Origin: Pseudanabaena mucicola FACHB-723
GTDB lineage: Bacteria > Cyanobacteriota > Cyanobacteriia > Pseudanabaenales > Pseudanabaenaceae
Length of the DNA: 64,000 nucleotides
Reading direction: 5' to 3'
Assembly: GCF_014696385.1 (NCBI RefSeq)
Contig: NZ_JACJQB010000001.1
Location: forward strand, 248,001-312,000
In this document: piece after piece, positions 44,638 to 54,413 of the stretch
Position numbering within the stretch: the stretch's first letter is position 1
How the letters are laid out: each line of letters begins with the position of its first letter
Made by a program: the position numbers and the translations under genes
Notes under the pieces: generated by a model
Database searches by the model: none
What the model was told of the DNA's origin: nothing
Seen by the model: the letters and a program-made list of their open reading frames with translations, nothing else

Positions 44638-45279
44638 CTAGAGACTACTAGAACCAAGATACTTGCCGATCGCAGGGGAATAAACCTCATAGATCATCGT
44701 GATTGGCTCACCCCCATGCCACAGTAAATAATGTCTGCCCCAGTAAGTGTCAATTTCTGAACCAAAAGCTGCCGTCAAGTTGGGACATTTACCCTTATAA
44801 ATTCCTTTAAGATCGCGGTACAGTTCAGTATATTTTTGATTGAGACTGACCCAAATTGGTAAAGATGGGTCTTTGAGATACTTTTGCATGGTTGCCTCAG
44901 ACCACCAAGAAGTCGCATGGGAAAAAATTTCGCCAGTCTGCTGCGATCGCAAAAAGATTTGTCGGCGAATTCTGGGTGCAGCAATTGCTGCAATATCTGC
45001 TGGCGCATTGTCATCACTGTCACCAATGGGGGTCATTGCCACAACATCAACCGAGATTTGTGATTGAGTAAGCAACTGCAAATGCCTTGTCGGTGCTCCA
45101 TCACCTAGCAAAAACATTTGCCAGATCGGAGAGAGCAGATTAAAAGGCAAGCCTTGACGCATATCTTCTTCACTGCCTTGCCACATCGGTGCTTCGATGC
45201 GATTCCAGTCAGATATATTTTCAGGATTGGCAAGCTGATTAGTGGGAATTTTTAGAATTTGCGGAGACGAAGATTTCAT
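44638..45279 (-). CDS. Chorismate lyase-like protein (DUF98)
   Basis: 213 residues. Conserved features: FLLGDGAPTRHLQLL, IRRQIFLRSQQTGE, SHATSWW and YWGRHYLLWHGGEPITMIYEV (shown in parts), matching the cyanobacterial chorismate lyase family (Synechocystis Sll1797 type) that makes 4-hydroxybenzoate for plastoquinone. The UbiA-type prenyltransferase 5 kb away acts on that product. Upstream of coaD on the same strand. Confidence 0.8.
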   Translation of the reverse strand: MKSSSPQILKIPTNQLANPENISDWNRIEAPMWQGSEEDMRQGLPFNLLSPIWQMFLLGDGAPTRHLQLLTQSQISVDVVAMTPIGDSDDNAPADIAAIAAPRIRRQIFLRSQQTGEIFSHATSWWSEATMQKYLKDPSLPIWVSLNQKYTELYRDLKGIYKGKCPNLTAAFGSEIDTYWGRHYLLWHGGEPITMIYEVYSPAIGKYLGSSSL

Positions 45280-45464
45280 ACAGGATTTCTCTTAACAATC
45301 CGTAACATATCTCCATTGTAATGCGATCGCACCCTAAAAAAATAAAGTATTGCCAAGTAACATAACTATCGCCAGTCTTGCTATTCCCTTCCCAATCCAA
45401 AACTGAGTGGCGGCGCATCGCGCCACCACCTAGTTTTTTGGTTTTATGTGACTACAGCAATAGT

Positions 45465-46292
45465 TCATGACATTCGCAATAATCTGATCTGGGCAACAAT
45501 AAAAATTGCGGGAATAATTCGCCCATAGTTAGTAGCAATCGCCCGCCAGCCAAGATCCGCAAAAAACAATCCCCAAAGCGCAGGTGTAATTACTGAGAAT
45601 ACTGTGCGGGCGGCCGTGTATTGAGTTGCCGCCGCCGCCATACCTCGTTTAGCAAGGTAAGTTGATACATAGGCATTTAAACGGGTGGCGATCGCCGTGC
45701 TGCCTGCCTTCAAAACTTCATAGCCAACTTGATAGGAGGCAAAGTGCCACGCCATCTGTCTCGCAATTGCTGTCAAAACCGCCGAACGTACTACAGTGCT
45801 AACTGCGATCGCACTACCACCCTTAACCAGCAAACTCATGGGATTACGTTGGGCATCAAGGGGCAAGGCTCTTTGTAAATCTGACTGGGTAAGTGCAGTT
45901 TGCATCGATTCGTCAATGCTAGAACGTTCCTGTGGCGAGAGTTTTTTCCATGAATTGCTGATCAAGTTGAGAAACAGCTCTGACTCAATTTCTTCAATGG
46001 TTTGCTTTTTAGAATATTTAATATTGAGGTGCTGACATACACGCTCTAAGACTTCACGGTAACTAACCCCATTAGTTTTGCGGCGTAAAACCGTAAGCCC
46101 ATCAGCCGCCAGAAATCGAAAACGTTTTGCGATCGCATCAATCAGCTCATCACGATCCCATGCCTGTAATTCTTGTATTGGCGGCGTAGCAAAATAATCA
46201 AGGGGATTTAACTTGCGCCGAAAGAGGATATCTGCGATTTGGTGTAGCTCCTCATCGGTCGCTAATGCCAAGACATTGCTCAATTCTTCCAT
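45465..46292 (-). CDS. YaaW/UPF0174-like protein
   Basis: 275 residues. The N-terminal part (about 1-130) resembles E. coli YaaW: LATDEELHQIADILF at the start, and IEEIESELFLNLISNSWKKLS. The C-terminal half is Ala/Val-rich and amphipathic to hydrophobic, with a possible membrane segment near the end. Function of the family is unknown. Confidence 0.65.
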   Translation of the reverse strand: MEELSNVLALATDEELHQIADILFRRKLNPLDYFATPPIQELQAWDRDELIDAIAKRFRFLAADGLTVLRRKTNGVSYREVLERVCQHLNIKYSKKQTIEEIESELFLNLISNSWKKLSPQERSSIDESMQTALTQSDLQRALPLDAQRNPMSLLVKGGSAIAVSTVVRSAVLTAIARQMAWHFASYQVGYEVLKAGSTAIATRLNAYVSTYLAKRGMAAAATQYTAARTVFSVITPALWGLFFADLGWRAIATNYGRIIPAIFIVAQIRLLRMS

Positions 46293-46509
46293 TGCCGCAT
46301 CTACTCAAATATTGAACGTATATTGAACAAAAAGTCGCTAGAATCATCTAAGCTTACAGTGCAAAGCGCCATACTGAAAGCATTTTACATGACGAAAAAA
46401 TTAATTTAAGGAAGACTTAAAAAAATATTTTCCAAATGCTTGACTAAAAGTGATCATGATCTGTTATATTAATTGAGGTCAAAAAAAGACCGCCACTAAT
46501 CACAAGCAA

Positions 46510-46582
46510 GGGCGCTTAGCTCAGTTGGTAGAGCGTCTCGTTTACACCGAGAATGTCGGGGGTTCGAGTCCCTCAGCGCCCA
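46510..46582 (+). tRNA. tRNA-Val (anticodon TAC)
   Basis: Full cloverleaf of 73 bases: acceptor GGGCGCT/AGCGCCC, D arm GCTC-AGTTGGTA-GAGC, anticodon stem TCTCG/CGAGA with loop TTTACAC (anticodon TAC), T arm with TTCGAGT. Discriminator A. CCA is not encoded. Confidence 0.95.
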
Positions 46583-46708
46583 TACATTACATCTGCATAC
46601 ATAATTCATTTAATCAATATTTAAGCAACATCAGTAGAATTTAACTGTGATCAATGCTGTTCAAAATGTCGGCAAGTCGATTCAAAGTAAGCTAATACAT
46701 AGACCAAT

Positions 46709-46763
46709 AAAAGCACAGAAACCAGAAAAGGTGCAAAGCGTCCTTTCTGGTTTCTGTGCTTTT
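46709..46763. terminator. Terminator hairpin after aspS
   Basis: Perfect 20-bp arms (46709-46728, 46744-46763) with GCAAAGC in the loop, four bases past the aspS stop; T/A-runs at the ends. It also lies downstream of the tRNA-Val gene on the other strand. Confidence 0.85.
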
Positions 46764-46766
46764 AAA

Positions 46767-48557
46767 TTATTTTAGCGGAGGCAAAGACAATTTAACATGA
46801 AGCTCTTTCAATTGTGAGTCATCAACACTTGAAGGGGCATCAGTCAATAGGTCGCGGGCCTGCTGTGTTTTCGGGAATGCAATGACATCACGGATAGAAT
46901 CTGCACCTGAAATTAGCATTACTAAGCGATCGAGTCCAAAGGCTAGACCACCGTGGGGAGGTGTTCCATATTCAAAGGCTTCCATGAGAAATCCAAACTT
47001 CTCTTTTGCTTGTTCATCGCTCAGCCCGATCGCCGCAAATACCTTTTCTTGGACTTCACGCTTGTGAATCCGAATACTACCACCGCCAATTTCTGTACCA
47101 TTGAGTACGAGGTCATAGGCTAGTGCGATCGTATTAACATCGATGGGTTGACCATCGGCAATATCTTCGGGACGTGGTGAGGTAAAGGGATGGTGCAGTG
47201 CCTCCAATCTTTTCTCGTCAGCATTCCATTCAAACATTGGGAAGTCAGTAATCCAGACAAAATTGAGTTTATTGTCATCAATCAATTCCAACTCACGACC
47301 AAGAGCAAGACGCAGACGATAGAGCGATTCATTAACGATTGCCTTTTCACCAGCACCAAATAGTAGAATTGTGCCTGCGGTTGCGCCCGTGCGTTCTAGA
47401 AGTTCCTTTTTCACTTCTTCAGTGATGCTATCTTTGAGAGCGCCGATGGTGTCGATCACACCACCTTCACGCACGCGGATGAATGCTAAGCCCTTTGCAC
47501 CATACTGGGCTACTAAATTGGAAAGATCCCCACCTGGTTTAATGCGAGTATTGGAAATCGCTTCGTCGCCACCGATGACGGGGATGACTTTGATAATGCC
47601 ACCATTGGCAACGGTGTTGGCAAATACTTTAAAGCCAGAGTTGGCAAATAAATCTGTGACATTTACCAGTTCCATGCCGAAGCGAGTATCAGGACGATCG
47701 CAACCATATCTATCCATGGACTCGGCATAGGTGAGACGAGGGAAATCACCAAGTTCTACACCTTTAACGGTTTTAAAAACGTACCGAATTAGGTTCTCAT
47801 TTAGCTCGATAATTTCTTCCTGTGACATGAAACTCATTTCCATGTCAAGTTGGGTAAATTCAGGCTGGCGATCGGCGCGAAGGTCTTCATCACGGAAACA
47901 TCGCGCAATCTGATAATAGCGATCGCAACCACCGACCATTAGCAATTGCTTAAATAATTGTGGCGATTGAGGTAACGCATACCATTGACCAGCATTGACA
48001 CGGCTCGGTACAAGGTAATCACGCGCACCTTCAGGAGTGGAACGGCAAAGAATTGGGGTTTCCACTTCCATAAATCCATATTCATCCTCAAGGAAGCGGC
48101 GAATGGATTTGACAACTTCAAAGCGGAGTTTTAGGTTACTAGACAGACGCTCACCACGCATGTCTAAGTAACGATATTTCAGGCGCAATTCTTCTTTGAT
48201 CGTGTCAGCTTCAGAAATTAAGAAAGGTAGTGGTTTGCTGACGGCATTGAGCAATTCAATAGATTCTGCATAAATTTCTACTTCACCCGTCGCTAATTTA
48301 GAATTTAGAGATTCTTCGGGGCGTTGGGAAACTTTACCGATAATTTTGACTACATATTCATTTCTCAACTCTCCTGCAAGGTCATAGGAAACAGGAGTAC
48401 GTTGAGGATCGCTGACTATTTGGACGATTCCTGTGCGATCGCGCAAATCTAAAAAGATTACACCACCATGATCCCGTCTGCGATCAATCCAACCGCACAG
48501 GCTAACTGTTTGTCCAAGATGTTCGGTATTGAGGTGACCGCAATAGTTGCTACGCAT
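46767..48557 (-). CDS. aspS: Aspartyl-tRNA synthetase
   Basis: 596 residues from the ATG at 48557 (ATG 48560 adjacent; the frame opens up to 48641 but the conserved protein begins MRSNYCGHL). OB-fold anticodon-binding domain (about 1-110, with [19 protein letters not shown]), class II catalytic core with motif 2 [14 protein letters not shown] and motif 3 [12 protein letters not shown], and the bacterial GAD insert. Bacterial-length enzyme; probably non-discriminating (Asp/Asx) as in many bacteria lacking AsnRS, though this cannot be judged here. Confidence 0.96.
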   Translation of the reverse strand: MRSNYCGHLNTEHLGQTVSLCGWIDRRRDHGGVIFLDLRDRTGIVQIVSDPQRTPVSYDLAGELRNEYVVKIIGKVSQRPEESLNSKLATGEVEIYAESIELLNAVSKPLPFLISEADTIKEELRLKYRYLDMRGERLSSNLKLRFEVVKSIRRFLEDEYGFMEVETPILCRSTPEGARDYLVPSRVNAGQWYALPQSPQLFKQLLMVGGCDRYYQIARCFRDEDLRADRQPEFTQLDMEMSFMSQEEIIELNENLIRYVFKTVKGVELGDFPRLTYAESMDRYGCDRPDTRFGMELVNVTDLFANSGFKVFANTVANGGIIKVIPVIGGDEAISNTRIKPGGDLSNLVAQYGAKGLAFIRVREGGVIDTIGALKDSITEEVKKELLERTGATAGTILLFGAGEKAIVNESLYRLRLALGRELELIDDNKLNFVWITDFPMFEWNADEKRLEALHHPFTSPRPEDIADGQPIDVNTIALAYDLVLNGTEIGGGSIRIHKREVQEKVFAAIGLSDEQAKEKFGFLMEAFEYGTPPHGGLAFGLDRLVMLISGADSIRDVIAFPKTQQARDLLTDAPSSVDDSQLKELHVKLSLPPLK

Positions 48558-48692
48558 CATGATGTTGTTGGCGAAACTTTTGAGAAAAAAGTAAAAAATG
48601 TAATTTTGACCATTTCCGATCATAACTGCTAATGATGGCAATGCAAATCTAATTTTGGAGAATTGCCCATTTCGCTATGGGATAGCAAGTTT

Positions 48693-48745
48693 TGAAAAAC
48701 AGAAGACTGGTGCGAAGCGCCGGCACCAGTCTTCTGTTTTTCAAT
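48693..48745. repeat. Long palindrome between divergent genes
   Basis: Perfect 22-bp arms (48693-48714, 48724-48745) with loop GAAGCGCCG, located between divergently transcribed aspS and the ABC ATPase gene, where neither transcript would need a terminator. Confidence 0.75.
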
Positions 48746-48793
48746 ACCGATTAGGCTAAGATACAGCTAAATTTTGGTTTCTAGATCAATCCA

Positions 48794-49750
48794 ATGACAG
48801 CAGTAACGACGGTTCGCACTCACCGATTGACAAAGCAGTTTGATCATCATATTGCCGTTAATCATGTCGATTTAGAGATCTCGCAGGGTGAGATCTATGG
48901 ACTAATTGGCCCCAATGGTGCAGGTAAAACTACATTAATCAGGATGCTTGCTGCTGCTGAAGAACCGACCGCAGGCGAAATTTATATTAATGGGGTACAT
49001 TTTTTGCGTGGGCAAAATAATCCTGAGCTAAAGAGACAGTTGGGATATTTACCCGATGATTTCCCTCTTTATGATGACTTAACGGTTTGGGACTATCTTG
49101 ATTATTTTGCGCGTTTATATTTTTTGCGTGATCCCCAGCGATCGCAAAGATTGTGTGAAGTAATCGAGTTAGTGGAGCTAGAGCAGAAGAGAAATGAGGC
49201 GATCGCAACCTTGTCTAGGGGCATGAGACAACGATTGAGCCTCGCTCGCAGCATTATTCATAATCCGACCTTGCTATTACTAGATGAGCCAGTCTCAGGG
49301 CTTGATCCCATTGCGAGAGTACAAGTTCGCAATATTATTAAATCACTGCAAAAACAAGGGATGACAATTCTGATTTCATCGCATATTTTGAGTGATCTTG
49401 CCGAAATATGCACATCGATTGGGATTATGGAATTGGGTAGTTTGGTGGAAAGCTCACGGTTGCAGGAGCTTTACGATCGCAATAATCAAGATCAACGGCA
49501 ATTGCTGATCTCTACCCTTGGTAAAGTTGAGGAGCTAAAGGCAGCACTTTTGCGATCGCAATTAGTGCAGGAAGTCGAGACTTTAAATGGTTCAATGACT
49601 GTGCGTGTCCAGTTTGCAGGCAGTATCGAGGATTGTGCGGCATTACTCAAATCCTTAATCGATTCAGAAATACCAATTTCCAATTTTCATCAGTCTCAAG
49701 ATAGTCTTGAGAATATTTTCCTAAAGCTAGGCTATAAACAAACTAGTTAA
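48794..49750 (+). CDS. ABC transporter ATP-binding protein (ABC-2 export type)
   Basis: 318 residues. Walker A GPNGAGKT (about 40-47), Q loop, signature LSRGMRQRLSLAR, Walker B LLLLDEPVSGLDP, His switch in ISSHIL. The C-terminal region after 230 is typical of ABC-2 type exporters. No permease gene is adjacent in this window, so its partner is elsewhere or outside the family group. Preceded by the palindrome at 48693. Confidence 0.9.
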   Translation: MTAVTTVRTHRLTKQFDHHIAVNHVDLEISQGEIYGLIGPNGAGKTTLIRMLAAAEEPTAGEIYINGVHFLRGQNNPELKRQLGYLPDDFPLYDDLTVWDYLDYFARLYFLRDPQRSQRLCEVIELVELEQKRNEAIATLSRGMRQRLSLARSIIHNPTLLLLDEPVSGLDPIARVQVRNIIKSLQKQGMTILISSHILSDLAEICTSIGIMELGSLVESSRLQELYDRNNQDQRQLLISTLGKVEELKAALLRSQLVQEVETLNGSMTVRVQFAGSIEDCAALLKSLIDSEIPISNFHQSQDSLENIFLKLGYKQTS

Positions 49751-49847
49751 GAAAACTGAAAACAACAAAAAAGCTTTGCGGTGCAAAGCTCTTACGGGAA
49801 TCCCAAAGAATAAATATATTGGGAAATATAAATTGTCTATATATTTA

Positions 49848-50069
49848 TTAGTCTTCGTACAAGCGACATTCAGCAGCTTCAGGATTGTCATCACAGTAAA
49901 CCTCAAGGGAGTTCTTAGGCTTAGATTCAGATTGGTGTGATGATTCAGCTTGTAGCTCTTCGACGGCATCCCATGCAGCAGCACATTCCTTAGAGTCAGT
50001 GCCAGTAGTGTCACAAGTTTCTCTGGCTTGCTTTAATTCGTCTTGAATTTTTTCTGAAATATTACTCAT
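49848..50069 (-). CDS. cp12: CP12, Calvin cycle regulator
   Basis: 73 residues. Two Cys pairs, Cys19/Cys29 (RETCDTTGTDSKEC) and Cys59/Cys68 (YCDDNPEAAECRLYED), with the AWDAVEELQAE helix between. CP12 forms a redox-dependent complex with GAPDH and phosphoribulokinase that shuts the Calvin cycle in the dark. Mostly disordered when reduced. Standard length. Confidence 0.95.
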   Translation of the reverse strand: MSNISEKIQDELKQARETCDTTGTDSKECAAAWDAVEELQAESSHQSESKPKNSLEVYCDDNPEAAECRLYED

Positions 50070-50159
50070 GTATTTTTTCTACTATCTGTAATCTAGATAC
50101 TATCAGAATGATACCAGCTAAGCATCATACATCAGGAGTAGGAAGCTAAGGCATAAGGT

Positions 50160-51068
50160 CTAATCTATACCCAGTAATGATGACAGCATTCCCAAAAGAA
50201 TAATGAAGCCGACCCAGACATGTTGCCCAAATGCTTTTTGATAAAAATTATTAGGAATTTCTGTCTGAGATAGTTGCTTACATTGCCATACCCATATTAT
50301 CCCTGCCGTCAAGCAAGATAGGTAGTAGAAATAACTAAGCTGAATTTCCCAACCAAACCAAACTAAGCATCCAAGGGTGAGTATCAAAAATATTGCGATC
50401 GCAAATGTTACATATCTTCCAAAAAAGAGCGCACTGGAATTAACTCCCACCTTGAGATCATCCTCGCGATCGCTCATTGCATAAATTGTGTCGAATCCCA
50501 TTGTCCACGCAATTACCGCGCCCCATAGTTCCCAAGCATAGCGATCTAACCCACCTGTGACCGCACTCCAAGGGATGAGAACGGCAAAGCCCCATGCAAT
50601 TGACAAGACCAATTGTGGGACTGGAAAAAATCGCTTACAGGCGGGATAAATTGCAATTACAGGTACAGCCACAAAACAGAGTCCAAAGCTGAGTGGGCTG
50701 AGGTAAGTTGAGAGCAAAAAGGCACAAAGTCCTGATACTAGTAAAACTGCGATCCCCACTTGAATTGATAGGGAACGATCGGCGAGGGGACGGCTTTTGG
50801 TGCGATCGACCTGTGGATCAATATTGCGATCCCAGAGGTCATTAATCACACAACCGGCAGCACTAGTTGCCAAACTGCCAAGGATCACCACAATGATCAA
50901 ATCAATTGGCGGTGACTGGCTTGTGGTTTTGGCGGCGGCGACGGTTGCCCATAGTGCAGGCAACATCAAAATTAATCTTCCTGCGGGCTTGTGCCAACGT
51001 AACAATCGCACAATTTTGGTGAATGTTGATGCTGGAGGCGGTTCTGGGTTACTGATATCTGTGGTCAT
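50160..51068 (-). CDS. ubiA: 4-hydroxybenzoate polyprenyltransferase (UbiA family)
   Basis: 302 residues, eight or nine hydrophobic segments. The two Asp-rich motifs are present: NDLWDRNID and DRTKSRPL, then DTIYAMSDREDD. Joins a solanesyl-type chain to 4-hydroxybenzoate for plastoquinone in cyanobacteria, consistent with the chorismate lyase gene nearby. Confidence 0.92.
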   Translation of the reverse strand: MTTDISNPEPPPASTFTKIVRLLRWHKPAGRLILMLPALWATVAAAKTTSQSPPIDLIIVVILGSLATSAAGCVINDLWDRNIDPQVDRTKSRPLADRSLSIQVGIAVLLVSGLCAFLLSTYLSPLSFGLCFVAVPVIAIYPACKRFFPVPQLVLSIAWGFAVLIPWSAVTGGLDRYAWELWGAVIAWTMGFDTIYAMSDREDDLKVGVNSSALFFGRYVTFAIAIFLILTLGCLVWFGWEIQLSYFYYLSCLTAGIIWVWQCKQLSQTEIPNNFYQKAFGQHVWVGFIILLGMLSSLLGID

Positions 51069-51188
51069 AGGGAATGCTATTTAAGTATGCTTATAGATTT
51101 CTGGTTAAAGTTCTGGTTAAAGTTTTTAACAGGAGGTTAAATTTCTAGCTCACCATCAAGACAAATATGCTAGGATCTATGACCGATC

Positions 51189-51261
51189 GGGGAATTAGCT
51201 CAGTTGGTAGAGTGCTGCGATCGCACCGCAGAGGTCAGGGGTTCGAGCCTCCTATTCTCCA
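51189..51261 (+). tRNA. tRNA-Ala (anticodon CGC)
   Basis: 73-base cloverleaf with the G3-U70 alanine identity pair (acceptor GGGGAAT/ATTCTCC), anticodon stem CTGCG/CGCAG, loop ATCGCAC (anticodon CGC), T arm TTCGAGC. The octamer GCGATCGC lies at 51217-51224 across stem and anticodon. CCA not encoded. Confidence 0.94.
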
Positions 51262-51270
51262 TTTTGTTCA

Positions 51271-51297
51271 CAGGTCGTCTGCTTTGCAGACGACCTG
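51271..51297. terminator. Hairpin with GCTTTGC apex between tRNA-Ala and IMPase gene
   Basis: Perfect 12-bp arms CAGGTCGTCTGC/GCAGACGACCTG with TTT loop; ends two bases from the stop of the convergent gene. Confidence 0.75.
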
Positions 51298-51298
51298 C

Positions 51299-52162
51299 TT
51301 AATTATGCAAGCATAGATTCTTGGCGATTGTCGCGAGATATTGATCAATAAATTTTGGCCACCCGACCACAATTAATTGATTGTGAGTCAATTTATTAGG
51401 GTCAATATCATCATAACCAAAGCCAATTTCTCGTCCTTGCAAATCACAACAAATTAATCCTGCTGCTTTTGCGATCGCAAGGGGGCCAACTGTGTCCCAC
51501 AACTTAACCCGACGATTGAGATAGATATAGGCATTAGCGCGACCATTCACTACTTCTAATACCTTCAAGCCAAAGCTGCCTAAACTATAAAACTCGACAT
51601 TGGGTACGGCTGCCCGAATCGCATCACCATAGGCAAGATCATCTTTTTTGCTGACAATAATGCGATCGCAGCTTGCTCCAATTGGTTCATGGGGATACAA
51701 AGGCTCAGCAATATTGCCATTGGTAATTGTAAATACCCCATTGACTGCCTTGCCGCCAAAGTAGAGATGATCGCTTTTGGGAGCATAGACCCAGCCGCAT
51801 ACAGGCTGAAAGCCCTCCAAAACCCCCACCATCACTGAATAAAATTCACGACCATGGATAAAATCATCCGTGCCATCAATGGGATCAATCAACCAAAATT
51901 TTGAGGCAAAGTCAGGTTTCTGTCTCCATAGCTCTAGCGATCGCAAATTTTCTTCGCTAATCACCACATCATCGGGAAACCATGCCACAAACTTCTGACT
52001 GAGTAGTTGATCAAGCTCGCGATCGACATTAGTTACATAGTCATCAAAACCCTTCTCATCGACTTCAAAGCCTTGTTTCCTGAGTTGTACAGCTTTTTGC
52101 CCAATTTCGCGAATAAATTGGCAGATTTCAGTTTGCAATGCTGGTTGTATAGAGCAATTCAT
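51299..52162 (-). CDS. Inositol monophosphatase family protein
   Basis: 287 residues. Metal-binding motifs DDVVISEE, WLIDPIDGTDDFIHG (IMPase motif A) and KLWDTVGPLAIAKAAG (motif B). Substrates of this family include inositol phosphate, fructose bisphosphate and PAP; the particular one is uncertain. Its start is three bases after the SDR stop, so the two genes are one operon. Confidence 0.92.
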   Translation of the reverse strand: MNCSIQPALQTEICQFIREIGQKAVQLRKQGFEVDEKGFDDYVTNVDRELDQLLSQKFVAWFPDDVVISEENLRSLELWRQKPDFASKFWLIDPIDGTDDFIHGREFYSVMVGVLEGFQPVCGWVYAPKSDHLYFGGKAVNGVFTITNGNIAEPLYPHEPIGASCDRIIVSKKDDLAYGDAIRAAVPNVEFYSLGSFGLKVLEVVNGRANAYIYLNRRVKLWDTVGPLAIAKAAGLICCDLQGREIGFGYDDIDPNKLTHNQLIVVGWPKFIDQYLATIAKNLCLHN

Positions 52163-52165
52163 AAA

Positions 52166-52888
52166 TTAGTGGCGGCGTAAAAAAAGACGAAAATAAAGCG
52201 ATCGACATAGTTCCTTAATCGGATAGGCGACAAAAGTAATCGGATTAATCGTCACGATAATATCCTTTACATTAAGTTTGGCTAAAGCGACGATTGCCCA
52301 AGCAACAAAGCTTGACGACATCACACCATAGGGATTGAGATCGCTTTTAAATGGCCCCAAAATCAACTTGCGAATTTGACAAGGTGCATCAAGGCGACGC
52401 AATGTGATTAAATCTCCGATTGCCCTTTTTGATAGTTCGTATAACGGGCTAAATGCAGGATTGACCTCTGCTTCTGAGGTATTTACCCAAATTTCCTTAG
52501 ATGCAATATTGGGGGAATCCCCCAATGTTGCTAAAAATAGATCAATCCATCTAAATACCGAAAAGGTATTCACTTCATAGGACTTATAGATTGATTGCGA
52601 ATCTCTTTCTCCCAAAACATTGATCCCATGATTGAGAATCAGAATATCAACATTTTTGATGCGATCGCAAAATTCTGTTTCCTTGCCCAACTGCCATGTC
52701 CATACCTCTATTGGCACAACTTCAGATTCATCAACTTCAATTGTCTGAAATTTGGCATTGGGTGAAGTTGTGAGCGCAATTATACTTGCCCCAGACTTGG
52801 CAAGTTCTATCATCAACGCTCGCCCCATCGTGCCAGAAGCACCTGTAATCGCAATGCTTTTGCCTTTAAGTGACAAGGTTGCACCCAA
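52166..52888 (-). CDS. Short-chain dehydrogenase/reductase family protein
   Basis: 240 residues. The Rossmann motif GASGTMGRA at the N terminus is typical; ILNHGIN corresponds to the NNAG motif. The catalytic YxxxK is represented by YELSKRA. No ATG at the start; TTG at 52888 or 52876 is used. Likely NAD(P)-dependent oxidoreductase or a lost-activity relative; substrate unknown. Confidence 0.8.
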   Translation of the reverse strand: MGATLSLKGKSIAITGASGTMGRALMIELAKSGASIIALTTSPNAKFQTIEVDESEVVPIEVWTWQLGKETEFCDRIKNVDILILNHGINVLGERDSQSIYKSYEVNTFSVFRWIDLFLATLGDSPNIASKEIWVNTSEAEVNPAFSPLYELSKRAIGDLITLRRLDAPCQIRKLILGPFKSDLNPYGVMSSSFVAWAIVALAKLNVKDIIVTINPITFVAYPIKELCRSLYFRLFLRRH

Positions 52889-53253
52889 AACTTTAACCTA
52901 CAGTTGTAAACTTACTACAAAAACTTCCCCTCGAGCAAAGTTTTGTCTCTATCTATGATTAGTAGCAGTTGGTGTATCGCTTTTCTTATACCTAAACTAT
53001 GAATGGGGGGACTGGTCATCTAATCGATGATGGGTTCTGATATTTCCATTTCATGATGACCAAAAAGACATAAATACGCCGATCAAGATTTAACTACCTA
53101 GTGCCTTGAAGCAACCGATTAACTGACCACTGACATAATTTAGGATCGCTATATATTCGTCAATGTCATCGAATAAAAACCTTGGAATCTTTTTGAAGTA
53201 AATGTAGCTTATAATACAAATATGAATTTAAATTTATGTGCTGAAAAAAGACT
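52889..53253. other. Intergenic region, no structure recognised
   Basis: 365 bases between the SDR start and the small ORF at 53254. It must contain the promoters of both. No ORF, hairpin or repeat is seen. Confidence 0.5.
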
Positions 53254-53445
53254 ATGCAAACTCTTACTAAGAATATCAAGCAACAAAAAGGTAATAATTA
53301 TGATGATTGTCTAACATTCAAGGAGGTTGATTTTAAAGAGGTAGATGCTCATCCAATATTTGAAGATGTAATTGAAAATTATGAGCCAAAGGATTATCTC
53401 CATCCAAACTATCGCCATTGGGCATGGTTACCAAAACCTAACTAG
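53254..53445 (+). CDS. Small acidic protein of unknown function
   Basis: 63 residues rich in Asp, Glu, Lys and Tyr, with FKEVDFKEVD (a small tandem unit) and a Trp/Pro-containing tail (HPNYRHWAWLPKPN). Its stop lies in a strong terminator, which favours a real transcript. No family known. Confidence 0.55.
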   Translation: MQTLTKNIKQQKGNNYDDCLTFKEVDFKEVDAHPIFEDVIENYEPKDYLHPNYRHWAWLPKPN

Positions 53446-53493
53446 CAAACAATAAAAAAGCTCGCATACGCGAGCTTTTTTATTGTTTGCTAG
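53442..53493. terminator. Bidirectional terminator between convergent genes
   Basis: Perfect 24-bp arms (53442-53465, 53470-53493), four-base loop, AAAAAAGC/GCTTTTTT near the apex; includes the stop of the small gene. Confidence 0.92.
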
Positions 53494-53497
53494 AGGA

Positions 53498-54307
53498 TTA
53501 CCTTGCCCAGTAAATCACTTTCTTTTCTATGGCGACAAATAAGGCGTATAGCATCACACCCAGAATCGCAAGGGCAATCAACGCGGCAAAAGCAAGAGGC
53601 ACATTAAAATCTGATGCGGCCTGTACGATCAGATAACCTAAACCTGCATTAGAAGCGATCGACTCAGCAATTACGGCTCCGATAAAGGAAAAGGAAACTG
53701 CGATTTTGAGAGAAGCGAATACATAGGGTAAGGTATGTGGCCAGCCAACTTTCTGGAATATCTCAAAATCAGATGCTCCCAAAGCATGTAAAACATCTTT
53801 CATCTCTGGTTCAATGGTTTCTAAACCTAGAGCGACATTAACTGCGATCGGAAAAAATGCTAACAAGAAGGCGGTGACGATCGCAGGAATGGCATTAGCG
53901 CCAAACCAGACTGCTAGCAATGGTACTAGTGCTGACTTTGGAATTGTATTAAAGGCAACTAGTAACGGATAGAAAGTTAGATAAATGAATCTAGAGTAAC
54001 CAATTAGAAAACCTAAAACTACACCAACGACGCTTGCGATCGCAAAACCTGCAAAGGTCGTCCAGACTGTTCTCAAAGAGTTTTCAGCAAGTTGAGGTGC
54101 AAACTTGATAGTTGCTTCTAAAATTTTGGAAGGTGCAGGTAAATTAAAAGGCTGAATCTTCAAAGCCCATACTGCAAATTCCCAGATGATAAATAATACA
54201 ACTGTGGCGATCGCTGGCAAAATGACCGTCGCAGCTTTAGTATTCAGAAAAGCATTAAAGTCAAACTTCTTGGGCGATCGTCTTGCATTCTCAATAGTTC
54301 CCTGCAT
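53498..54307 (-). CDS. ABC transporter permease (NitT/TauT-SsuC family)
   Basis: 269 residues, about six membrane helices, with the EAA-type loop NVALGLETIEPEMKDVLHALGAS and GWPHTLPYVFASLKIA that binds the ATPase. Third gene of the transporter; partners upstream are the ATPase and NMT1/THI5-type binding protein. Substrate inferred to be a purine or catabolite from the operator and neighbours. Confidence 0.9.
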   Translation of the reverse strand: MQGTIENARRSPKKFDFNAFLNTKAATVILPAIATVVLFIIWEFAVWALKIQPFNLPAPSKILEATIKFAPQLAENSLRTVWTTFAGFAIASVVGVVLGFLIGYSRFIYLTFYPLLVAFNTIPKSALVPLLAVWFGANAIPAIVTAFLLAFFPIAVNVALGLETIEPEMKDVLHALGASDFEIFQKVGWPHTLPYVFASLKIAVSFSFIGAVIAESIASNAGLGYLIVQAASDFNVPLAFAALIALAILGVMLYALFVAIEKKVIYWAR

Positions 54308-54360
54308 ATTTTCTCCTGATGATCATTGTCATATAAGTAGCTAGGCAAAATTAAATATAA

Positions 54361-54413
54361 AACCTTCAAAGCTATAGCGCACGTATAGTGTTCGCTACAG
54401 CTCTGAAGGTTTA
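54361..54413. terminator. Imperfect hairpin between ABC ATPase and permease genes
   Basis: AAACCTTC/GAAGGTTT outer arms and AGCTATAGCG/CGCTACAGCT inner arms with bulges; overlaps the ATPase stop. Inside an operon it may act as attenuator. Confidence 0.55.

Noticed and set aside
45397-45441. Imperfect hairpin past the YaaW-like gene
   Set aside because: Arms pair only with several mismatches; not strong enough to list as a terminator feature, though it may belong to the same family.
49772-49789. AGCTTTGC/GCAAAGCT hairpin after the ABC ATPase gene
   Set aside because: Only eight base pairs and no T-run; possible weak member of the hairpin family but not supported as a terminator.
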